Position numbers and translations under genes: made by a program. A DNA stretch of 64,000 nt from Lyngbya sp. PCC 8106 (GTDB lineage Bacteria > Cyanobacteriota > Cyanobacteriia > Cyanobacteriales > Microcoleaceae): NCBI RefSeq assembly GCF_000169095.1, contig NZ_AAVU01000006.1, forward strand, positions 1 to 64,000, read 5' to 3'. A model generated the notes under the pieces. The model had not been told where the DNA came from and searched no databases. It worked only from the letters and a program-made list of their open reading frames with translations. This document shows positions 45,592 to 52,775 of the stretch, piece after piece; within the stretch, counting starts at the first letter, position 1; every line of letters starts with the position of its first letter.

Positions 45592-46045
45592 CAAGGTTTG
45601 AGGCATTTACAAACTGCATTTACCAATTTCTTTGCAGGTCGGGGAAAATACCCAAACTTCAAGAAAAAGATAAGCGGTGGTAGTGCTGAATTCACGAGCG
45701 TCAGCTTTTAAGTTTAAGGAGGGTCAAGTCTATATTGCTAAATGCAAAGAACCTTTACCGATTCGATGGAGTCGTCAACTTCCCAAGAGTTGTGAACCAT
45801 CTATCATTACGGTTAAGTTAGATCCGAGTGGTAGATGGTTTGTTTCTTTAAGGATTGATGATCCAACAAATCAGAAGTTAGAACCTGTCAAAAAACAGAT
45901 AGGAATCGACCTGGGAATCACCAGTCTATTTACAACTTCTGATGGAATTAAAGTTTCCAACCCCAAGCATTTTAATAAGCTCTATAAAAAACTTTGACTC
46001 GCTCAAAAATCTTTGAACCGGAAAACCAAAGGTTCAAAAAAGTGC
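45592..46045 (+). pseudogene. tnpB: tnpB pseudogene, 3' part
   Basis: It resumes the frame broken at 43771 as QGLRHLQTAFTNFFAGRGKY. A one-base insertion near 45695 shifts the frame; the rest reads SAFKFKEGQVYIAKC and GIDLGITSLFTTSDG (containing the first RuvC Asp). A TGA at 45995-45997 replaces an expected Arg codon, LAQKSLNRKTKGSKK follows in frame, and similarity stops near 46045. The zinc ribbon and last catalytic Asp are missing, so the gene was decayed and truncated. It is unlikely to be functional even without the younger insertion. Confidence 0.85.
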
Positions 46046-46131
46046 TGAGTTGTAATCTCGGTCTAGTTCTTGGCTGCACCCTCAAGAATGTCAGCGTTGT
46101 TTGAGAGGTTTTGGGACTTCCCGCCGAACTC

Positions 46132-46893
46132 TTAAAATAGAGGAGCCGCAGGAGTTGGGGGTGCAACTAGGCAGTTAACCACCTGATCAAGAATACAAAC
46201 AACCGGGCCAACTTCTGTTCCTTGCAGCAAGGCATTTGTTAAGTCAGTATTGGACAGTTCTGCTTGAGCAATATTTGTATTCACTAGGATGGCTGCCTGC
46301 AAATTCGCGTTGGAGAAATCTGCACCCTTGAGGTTTGCAAGACGAAGATCAGATCCAAACAGATTAGCATCTGTGAAGTTGGCATCGGCTAAGTTCGCTT
46401 TGAAGAAAGTCACTTGACGCAGATCAGCGTTCTCAAAATTGGCTTCTGAGAGGTAGGCTTCGCTGAAGTTGACTTTAAACAAATTGGCATCTTGGAGATC
46501 TGCTTTGCGAAGATCGGCTCGGGTCAAAGATGCTCGTGATAAATCAGCTTGTCGCAGATCAGCACCTTGGAGATTCGCATATCGAAGATTCGCCTCGTAA
46601 AGATTGGCATCTGCGAGGTTTGCTCGAAATAAATCGGCTACATAGAGATTGGCTCCGTACAAGTTGGCGCTCCGCAAGTCAGCATCGCGTAGAATTGCCC
46701 CTTGTAGTTTGGCATTGAACAAGTTCGCCCCTCTCAAGTCCAGTCCGCTGAGATTCGCTTCCCGTAAATCGCATCCTGGACAGCGATTTGTTGCTCGTAA
46801 TTGAGCGATCGCATCGTCATCGGCCGCCAAAGTTTCCGTTGCCAACCACAGTGGAGAGAGTAAAATTGTGGTGACTAAAGCTTGCAGTTTCAT
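46132..46893 (-). CDS. Exported pentapeptide-repeat protein
   Basis: A 253-residue protein with a signal peptide (about 1-24, MKLQALVTTILLSPLWLATE ending TLA-ADD). A DAIAQLRATNRCPGCDLREA opening (quoted in part) marks the exported pentapeptide subgroup. About 34 consecutive A[DN]LxX repeats follow (about 50-225), forming a right-handed beta-helix. The C-terminal stretch has two Cys and a Pro/Ala tail. It probably resides in the thylakoid lumen or periplasm, as shown for similar cyanobacterial proteins. The role is unknown. The ATG at 46893 follows AAAGGAT and is preferred over an in-frame start at 46908. Confidence 0.87.
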   Translation of the reverse strand: MKLQALVTTILLSPLWLATETLAADDDAIAQLRATNRCPGCDLREANLSGLDLRGANLFNAKLQGAILRDADLRSANLYGANLYVADLFRANLADANLYEANLRYANLQGADLRQADLSRASLTRADLRKADLQDANLFKVNFSEAYLSEANFENADLRQVTFFKANLADANFTDANLFGSDLRLANLKGADFSNANLQAAILVNTNIAQAELSNTDLTNALLQGTEVGPVVCILDQVVNCLVAPPTPAAPLF

Positions 46894-47452
46894 TATCCTT
46901 TTCCCCAATCAGCCAACAAAAAACCAGAAATGAACGCATCTACGGCTTGTGCAATTGATTCTATCACGGGTTATCCCAGTTGCAAGGATGAAACAACCTT
47001 TGTTAAGACTTTAGAGGGGGTAAGTTGAGGGTGATCTTTCATCAATTTGCAGTTTTATCGTTTTCTTAAGAAAGACAAAAATCAATCAGACGCTTAAACC
47101 CCAGTAAATGGACATGAGGAGTGAATCGAGCCATTTTTTGAGAGCCGATTGACAGAGGAGCATTTTATACAGTATGTTAAGCCAGACTAGCTCTAAAAAA
47201 ATCTCATCTGATCGCACTTGAAAGGAGTCCAATTCACTCAAAAGCTGGACACCTCTATAATTTCATCTCGCCTATCCTGGAAATAGGAGTTCAGATTTGA
47301 AAAATTTAAGTCTGCTTCTCTAGTCGATAGAGACTTTTATGAACTATACTTGCTCATTGAGTCTCTGTTCTAGTTCAAAGGATAGAACGGGATAAACAAG
47401 TAAAGCATCGCATTGAGATTCAAGTTGATATTGTCCATAGTGGAATTGTGGC
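46894..47452. other. Long intergenic region without recognised features
   Basis: About 560 nt between the divergent pentapeptide gene and the next membrane protein. I looked for a protein-like frame, a tRNA fold or a clear hairpin and found none that stands out. It must hold the promoters of both flanking genes. A small regulatory RNA is possible but not supported. Confidence 0.4.
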
Positions 47453-48271
47453 GTGAAGCAGAAGGGAATGAGTCAAACGACAGCATTTATGGGGGGGTGT
47501 ATGTTCACCGTAATGACCGCCCTCCTCTTGCTCATTGGGTGGCTATTATTTGGCGACCTGCCTTCTAGTAATTCAAAGGATGCTTCAGAATCTGATCGTA
47601 ATAATCAGCCCTACGGAGTTTTACCTTTTAATCCTTCCCAACCCAATCAGCCTTTTGGTACTCTTCCGTTTGGCCCTCCTCAACCGAGTCAATCCTACGG
47701 TTCGCTGCAACTGCCTCCTCCCCCTCCTCTGAGTGCAACACCGAGTAGTCCTTCCAATCCCCCCAATAACTCGGATTCCCAACTCCAAAACCAAGTTCAG
47801 CAGCAGCAGAACTTAACGCAACAGCTTACAACTCAGACGGAGCGGCATCGGATGCAAATTGAGCAGTTGACGACGCAGACGGAGCGGCATCGGATGCAAA
47901 TCGAACAACTGACTTCTCAAACTGAGCAGCAACGAATCAAAAATGAGCAGCTCTTGATGCAACTCAATGAACAACAACGCATGATTACTTGGTCGGCGGG
48001 TTCCTCGAAACCTTTTCCGAATCAGTCCGGAAACAACTCGATGATTCAAACGGCTGTTCTTTGGGTTTTAGTGGGAGTTGTGGTGGCTCTGTTTTTAGGC
48101 GGAAGTATTTTTATCCTGAGTTTGATTTTTGTCCTCACTCAACCTCAGCGACGTTCATCGAGTGCGAAAAAGTATCCCATGCAACCGATTAATTTTGCTT
48201 GGCCTTATGCTTTTTATGATGAGCAAACTGACTTTCTTCCTCCGCAAGTCAGAAACAGACGCAATCGTTAA
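47453..48271 (+). CDS. Two-span membrane protein with Pro-rich linker and coiled coil
   Basis: A 272-residue protein. The first helix (about 12-38) holds FTVMTALLLLIGWLLFG. A Pro/Gln/Ser-rich linker (about 45-115) contains repeated QPxGxLPFxPxQPxQ-like units. A coiled coil (about 118-170) includes two copies of a 14-residue unit, QTERHRMQIEQLT. A second helix (about 196-228) and a short basic tail follow. The start is GTG at 47453; an ATG 15 nt later is possible. No known family is recognised. It may tether or bridge complexes at the membrane. Confidence 0.7.
   Translation: MKQKGMSQTTAFMGGCMFTVMTALLLLIGWLLFGDLPSSNSKDASESDRNNQPYGVLPFNPSQPNQPFGTLPFGPPQPSQSYGSLQLPPPPPLSATPSSPSNPPNNSDSQLQNQVQQQQNLTQQLTTQTERHRMQIEQLTTQTERHRMQIEQLTSQTEQQRIKNEQLLMQLNEQQRMITWSAGSSKPFPNQSGNNSMIQTAVLWVLVGVVVALFLGGSIFILSLIFVLTQPQRRSSSAKKYPMQPINFAWPYAFYDEQTDFLPPQVRNRRNR
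47834..47901 (+). repeat. 42-bp period coding repeat in coiled coil
   Basis: Twenty-six bases at 47834-47859 recur identically at 47876-47901 (period 42 bp), encoding the QTERHRMQI coiled-coil units. The identity suggests recent duplication. Confidence 0.85.
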
Positions 48272-48307
48272 GATCAGATCTCACCGAATCTAATTTGCCA
48301 GTTTTTA

Positions 48308-49663
48308 ATGGGCATTCGACAACTTTTGACCCAATGGGGTCTATCTTTTTTTGATTCTCCTCTACTGGTGAATTTGGCTAGAGGTGCGGGAACTGCTTTT
48401 TTAGTCCAGGTTTCAGGTGTTGGACTGACGTATATTGTCCATATTTTTCTGGCTCGTTGGCTCGGAACGGCTGAGTTTGGGATTTATGAATATGTTGTTT
48501 CCTGCACGTTGTTACTCGCCATTTTCAGTGGACTGGGTTTGCCGACTGCTGTATTGCGGTTTATTGCTGAATATAAAGTCACCCAACAATGGCAACAATT
48601 AACGGGCTTAATTCAAGGCACTTGGCAGTTAACGGGTGTGATTAGTGTTGCCCTCGCTTTCGGCACCACGGCTTTAATTTTAATCTTTACTGATTCTAGT
48701 TGGATCTATTATACGCCGCTATTAATTGGAGTTTGGATGGTGCCTTTGATGGCTTTAGCCCAACTGCAAGCAGAAATTGCTCGGGCTTTTAATAAAATTA
48801 TTTTAGCCTATGCTCCGTTTCGCTTAATTCAGCCGCTATTGGTATTAGGGGCGGCTTTTTATGCAGGGCAAATTCAATCCCCCCTTCTGAGTGAAACTGT
48901 CTTAGGACTCTCGATTTTATCTTTAATTCTTGTCGTCGTCAGTCAGTGGAAATTCTTACAACATCAACTCAAGACTGAATATCAGTTAGCCACTCCTGAT
49001 TATCAGACGATTAAATGGTTGAAAGTGGCTTTTCCGTTATTATTGCAAGGGGTGTTTGCTATTGTTCTCAACCAAACTGATATTTTAATGATTGGAACAA
49101 TTATTAGCCCAGAATCAGTTGGAATTTATAGCGCTGCGGCGAAAACATCGGTTTGGGTGACGTTTGTTTTACAAGCGGTGAATACAGTGGCTGCCCCGGT
49201 GTTTACCACACTTTACACCCAAAATGATCGCTCGGGTTTACAATCGTTAGTGGGGACTGTTGCCCATTGGATTTTCTGGCCGTCTTTACTTCTTTCTATT
49301 GCTATCATTACCTTTGCTGAACCGATTTTAGGCTTATTTGGTTCAGAGTTTGTCGCCGCCCGTCTACCCATGACGATTCTAATTTTCGGACAGTTGGTGA
49401 ATGTTGGTTCCGGTTCAGTTGGATATCTAATGGTGATGACAGGACATCAAAATCAATCTGCTATCATCTTTGGATGTAGTGCGATCACTAATATTATTTT
49501 AAATGCGATTACGATTCCCACTTTGGGTATTTTAGGTGCGGCTCTGTCTACTGCTGTAACGATGGCGATGTGGAATATTTTACTACACGTTTTAGTCGTT
49601 CGCTACCTAAACGTTTATCCTTCTATTCTCTATGCCATTTTACCCAAATCTCCCGACCACTAA
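48308..49663 (+). CDS. Oligosaccharide flippase (Wzx/MATE-like polysaccharide exporter)
   Basis: A 451-residue membrane protein with 12-14 helices over its whole length. The opening GTAFLVQVSGVGLTYIVHIF and LARWLGTAEFGIYEYVVS is typical of the polysaccharide-synthesis (RfbX/Wzx) branch of the MOP superfamily, which flips lipid-linked sugars across the membrane. Later ILMIGTIISPESVGIYSAA is also typical. No glycosyltransferases or polymerase lie next to it, so it may serve a dispersed pathway. It starts 36 nt after the preceding gene and may be co-transcribed. Confidence 0.88.
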   Translation: MGIRQLLTQWGLSFFDSPLLVNLARGAGTAFLVQVSGVGLTYIVHIFLARWLGTAEFGIYEYVVSCTLLLAIFSGLGLPTAVLRFIAEYKVTQQWQQLTGLIQGTWQLTGVISVALAFGTTALILIFTDSSWIYYTPLLIGVWMVPLMALAQLQAEIARAFNKIILAYAPFRLIQPLLVLGAAFYAGQIQSPLLSETVLGLSILSLILVVVSQWKFLQHQLKTEYQLATPDYQTIKWLKVAFPLLLQGVFAIVLNQTDILMIGTIISPESVGIYSAAAKTSVWVTFVLQAVNTVAAPVFTTLYTQNDRSGLQSLVGTVAHWIFWPSLLLSIAIITFAEPILGLFGSEFVAARLPMTILIFGQLVNVGSGSVGYLMVMTGHQNQSAIIFGCSAITNIILNAITIPTLGILGAALSTAVTMAMWNILLHVLVVRYLNVYPSILYAILPKSPDH

Positions 49664-49689
49664 ACCTTAATATACACTTTTTTACCCAA

Positions 49690-49935
49690 TCATTCATATC
49701 GTTGAGGTTGAGGGCGTAGAGAAGAACGCAATACAAACCGCCCCAACAATAACACCATCAAAAACATGAACTTTAAAAACAACTGCACAGATTCAGGAGT
49801 TGAAATCAAAAACAAGACGATACAAAACACCCCCATAGAAACTAAAGCAATGCGATGAACATCATCAGTTGTTTTCCAGCCAGCCCAAGTTGTTACTACA
49901 GCAATCATTAACCAAATTAAGCATATCCCTGACAT
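49690..49935 (-). CDS. Small membrane protein (81 aa)
   Basis: An 81-residue protein with three hydrophobic stretches: GICLIWLMIAVVTTWAGW, IALVSMGVFCIVLFLIS and LFLKFMFLMVLLLGRFV, ending in a basic SLRPQPQRYE tail. There is no recognised family. It converges with the flippase gene with a 26-nt gap. Confidence 0.55.
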   Translation of the reverse strand: MSGICLIWLMIAVVTTWAGWKTTDDVHRIALVSMGVFCIVLFLISTPESVQLFLKFMFLMVLLLGRFVLRSSLRPQPQRYE

Positions 49936-50051
49936 AAAAGTTTAAAAATTATTTTGAAATTCGCTCAAAGAGCTTTCGCGAAAACCCTATGCAGATTTTA
50001 TAACGAACTTGGAGAAATGATGTTATAAAAAAGTAATCAAAGACTTAAGTT

Positions 50052-50303
50052 TTAGTAATGTGCGCTCATCTCATCAATAATTAATTCGGGCTGGTTCACT
50101 TCATCAGACATCTCTACAATCGCCCGTACAACAGGTTTAACTTCAGAAGCATTAGGATTATCAAAATCTTCATAACGAAACCGTTTCGCTCGTTTTGCCA
50201 CTTTCACCGTAATCTGATAACGGCTACTTGATCCGCTCTTGATTAATTCTTCACTCAAACGGTTAATTTCATGGGTATTGACCGAGGAGATAGTGTTATA
50301 CAT
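50052..50303 (-). CDS. rpoZ: DNA-directed RNA polymerase omega subunit
   Basis: An 83-residue protein of the cyanobacterial omega type. The helical core SRYQITVKVAKRAKRFRYED and the tail PVVRAIVEMSDEVNQPELI match this short form, which helps RNA polymerase assemble and, in cyanobacteria, influences sigma-factor use. The first dozen residues (MYNTISSVNTHE) vary in the family. It is monocistronic, with a divergent 182-nt gap to the ATPase operon. Confidence 0.85.
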   Translation of the reverse strand: MYNTISSVNTHEINRLSEELIKSGSSSRYQITVKVAKRAKRFRYEDFDNPNASEVKPVVRAIVEMSDEVNQPELIIDEMSAHY

Positions 50304-50452
50304 GACTACTTGATTTACTCTACAGTTCCATCCTAGAAAACCGAGGTAAAATCGTTGTTAACAATAGGATAAGTTCATGTTATCTTTGGGCGAGGAGAAA
50401 TCAGTCAGTTCAAACCCTTAGACCCACAATAAGCTGATTTGAATTGTATCTG

Positions 50453-50461
50453 TGGTATAAT
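50453..50461 (+). promoter_or_regulatory. Extended -10 promoter (TGGTATAAT) of the AAA/TOPRIM operon
   Basis: A perfect TATAAT at 50456-50461 preceded by TGG forms an extended -10. Transcription would start near 50468, giving a leader of about 18 nt before the ATG at 50486. No good -35 is seen at the usual distance. Confidence 0.55.
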
Positions 50462-50485
50462 ATAAAATTATCGTAAATTGTAGCC

Positions 50486-51832
50486 ATGAGAATCAAAGAG
50501 ATTTCTGTAAAAAATCTGTTTGGTATGTTTGATCATGTCATCCCAATGAATCTGGATGAACGAATTACCATTATTCATGGGCCGAATGGAGTAGGAAAAA
50601 CTATTTTACTCAAGATATTAAACAGTTTATTTAATTCACAATATTATTTTCTTCATACAATTTCCTTTACAGAATTTAGATTAGATTTTGATGATGAAAG
50701 TTATCTAGTAATAACTAAAAAACAAGAGAATAAAAAAATAAAAAAACTCTCGTTTTCTTATTATCAAGTAGACTCAGAAGTACAAACTTTTACCTATCCA
50801 TTGAGAACTGATATAGATTCTCTAGATTTTCCGGTCGAAATTATAGATGATATTATTCCAGGGTTGGAAAGAATCGGAACCAGGAAATGGTTGTATTTGC
50901 CTACTCAAGAAACATTAAATGGATCGGAAATATTTGAACGTTTTGGTGACTCTCTTTTTTCTGTTAGATTTTCTAATAACAGATTCAATAGGCTTGTCAA
51001 AGGTCAACCGGAGGAAGATAAATGGTTGTCAGAGTTAAAAGAAAAAATTAAAGTTGGTTTCATAGAAGCACAACGTTTATTTAGTTTTTCTAGCAATCGT
51101 ACTCCTAGATCTATCGCTAGATCTATGGTTCCTTCGGTTGCAACTTATTCTCAGGAACTATCCGAACAGATTCAAGAAACATTAACCGAATATGGTGTGT
51201 TATCTCAGTCTCTAGATCGAACTTTCCCGGTAAGAGTTGTCAACCAAAAATCATCCTCTAATTTTACGGAAGATGCGTTAAGGGATCAACTGAGTAAATT
51301 AGAAGAACAGCGAAATCAATTAATAGATTTAGGTCTTTTAGAAAAAGATGAAAATCCAGATTTTCAAGTAGAACAAGAAATTGATGATAAAACTAAAAGT
51401 ATATTATCAGTTTATGTAGAGGATGTTGAGAAAAAACTGAAAGTATTTAGTGAGATATCGAGCAAAATTGCTGTTTTCAAGAAAATTGCTGAAAGTCGGT
51501 TTAGTTATAAAAAAATGTCAATCACCAAAGAGAAAGGATTTACATTTACTACACTCAACGGTAATCCTTTATCTCCTACAAATTTATCTTCAGGAGAACA
51601 GCATGAATTAGTGATGCTTTATGAGTTATTATTTAACGTTGAACCCAACTCATTAATTTTACTTGACGAACCCGAAATTTCTTTACACGTTGCTTGGCAG
51701 GTTGAATTTATCAATGATTTACAAGATATTCTTAAACTGGCGAACTTTGATGTTTTAATCGCAACTCACTCCCCAGATATTATTAATGAACGATGGGATT
51801 TAACCGTAGAACTCAAGGGGCCTAATAAATGA
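50486..51832 (+). CDS. AAA ATPase of a PARIS-like defence pair (AriA-like)
   Basis: A 448-residue ABC/SMC-type ATPase. Walker A is GPNGVGKT at about 32-39, near the N-terminus. A long helical insertion (about 180-340) follows, and then the signature LSSGEQHELV, Walker B LILLDEPEISLH and the H-switch ATHSPDII. OLD-family and AriA ATPases share this order. The stop overlaps the next start by 4 nt (ATGA), so the two proteins are made in a fixed ratio. In PARIS, AriA forms a cage that holds the toxin AriB and releases it when a phage inhibitor of restriction is sensed; applying that here is an inference from architecture. Confidence 0.82.
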   Translation: MRIKEISVKNLFGMFDHVIPMNLDERITIIHGPNGVGKTILLKILNSLFNSQYYFLHTISFTEFRLDFDDESYLVITKKQENKKIKKLSFSYYQVDSEVQTFTYPLRTDIDSLDFPVEIIDDIIPGLERIGTRKWLYLPTQETLNGSEIFERFGDSLFSVRFSNNRFNRLVKGQPEEDKWLSELKEKIKVGFIEAQRLFSFSSNRTPRSIARSMVPSVATYSQELSEQIQETLTEYGVLSQSLDRTFPVRVVNQKSSSNFTEDALRDQLSKLEEQRNQLIDLGLLEKDENPDFQVEQEIDDKTKSILSVYVEDVEKKLKVFSEISSKIAVFKKIAESRFSYKKMSITKEKGFTFTTLNGNPLSPTNLSSGEQHELVMLYELLFNVEPNSLILLDEPEISLHVAWQVEFINDLQDILKLANFDVLIATHSPDIINERWDLTVELKGPNK

Positions 51833-52677
51833 GAGAATTTATTACCCCGGATAGAGTAGCAAATAAAATTCGGTTAATGCGGACTCAATTTCAGGGTTCT
51901 TTTCTCATTGTCGAAGGAGATACGGATGCTCGTTTTTATAAAAACCTAGTTAATAAAGAAAAGTGTCGTGTTGCTAGTGCAAACGGCAAAAAGAATGTGA
52001 TTCAAGTGTTAGATATTTTAGAATCCGATGAATTTTTAGGTGTTTTAGCAATTATTGATGCTGACTTTGATAGACTAGAAAACAATTTACCGACTCAAAG
52101 TAACATCTTGATAACTGATAATCATGATTTAGAGATAATGTTACTTAAATCCCCCGCATTAGAAAAATTTTTAGTTGAATTTGGTTCGGAGGATAAAATC
52201 AAAATCCTAAATCAAGATGTTCGCTCGATTTTACTTGCAGGAGGAGTTGATATTGGTTACTTGCGGTGGATTTCTTTGAAAGAGTCTCTTGATTTGAAGT
52301 TCGAGGGATTATCTTTTAGTAAATTTATCGATAAAAAAACGTTGGCTGTAGATAGAGTTAAATTAATAGTGGCTATCAAAAATAACTCTCAGAAACCTCA
52401 AATTAACCAACAAGAGATAAAAGACAAGATGGAAAATTTAATTAGTCCAAACTATAATCCTTGGTGTGTCTGTTGCGGACATGATTTGATTGAAATTCTC
52501 TCAATTGGGTTGTGTCAGTTCCTCGGTTCAAATAATTCAAAAGATGTAGAAGCAGACAAAATAGAGAAAATTCTGCGACTGGCTTATGAATCTTCTTATT
52601 TTCGCAAAACTAAACTTTATTCTCTGATTCAACAGTGGGAAAGTTTAAATACACCGTTTGTAATTCTCCATCAATAA
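51829..52677 (+). CDS. DUF4435 TOPRIM protein of a PARIS-like defence pair (AriB-like)
   Basis: A 282-residue protein with a TOPRIM-like fold. The conserved acidic residues are E29 in FLIVEGDTDARFY and D77/D79 in AIIDADFDRL, and NGKKNVIQVL lies between. The later CGHDLIEILSIGL matches the GHDL motif of DUF4435. AriB proteins are DUF4435 nucleases that cleave host tRNA when freed. The size fits AriB (about 280-300 residues). Other AAA/TOPRIM pairs exist, such as OLD-type and Gabija systems, but those are usually fused or paired with a UvrD-like helicase, which is absent here. Confidence 0.8.
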   Translation: MREFITPDRVANKIRLMRTQFQGSFLIVEGDTDARFYKNLVNKEKCRVASANGKKNVIQVLDILESDEFLGVLAIIDADFDRLENNLPTQSNILITDNHDLEIMLLKSPALEKFLVEFGSEDKIKILNQDVRSILLAGGVDIGYLRWISLKESLDLKFEGLSFSKFIDKKTLAVDRVKLIVAIKNNSQKPQINQQEIKDKMENLISPNYNPWCVCCGHDLIEILSIGLCQFLGSNNSKDVEADKIEKILRLAYESSYFRKTKLYSLIQQWESLNTPFVILHQ

Positions 52678-52687
52678 GAATAGAATT

Positions 52688-52744
52688 AGGGCGAGTTTCT
52701 GTCGATAATCTGTTCAAAATAGACATCAATACAAAACCCGCCCT
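52688..52744. terminator. Inverted repeat AGGGCGAGTTT...AAACCCGCCCT between convergent genes
   Basis: AGGGCGAGTTT (52688-52698) pairs with AAACCCGCCCT (52734-52744), with one mismatch in 11. It lies between the TOPRIM gene and convergent gcvP and resembles the inverted repeat at 6874-6926 in both sequence and position. Confidence 0.5.
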
Positions 52745-52775
52745 GAAAATAATTACCGCCAAACTTTAGACGATT

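Noticed and set aside
50486..52677. Gabija system
   Set aside because: Gabija needs an ATPase-TOPRIM fusion (GajA) plus a UvrD-like helicase. Here ATPase and TOPRIM are separate and no helicase is adjacent.
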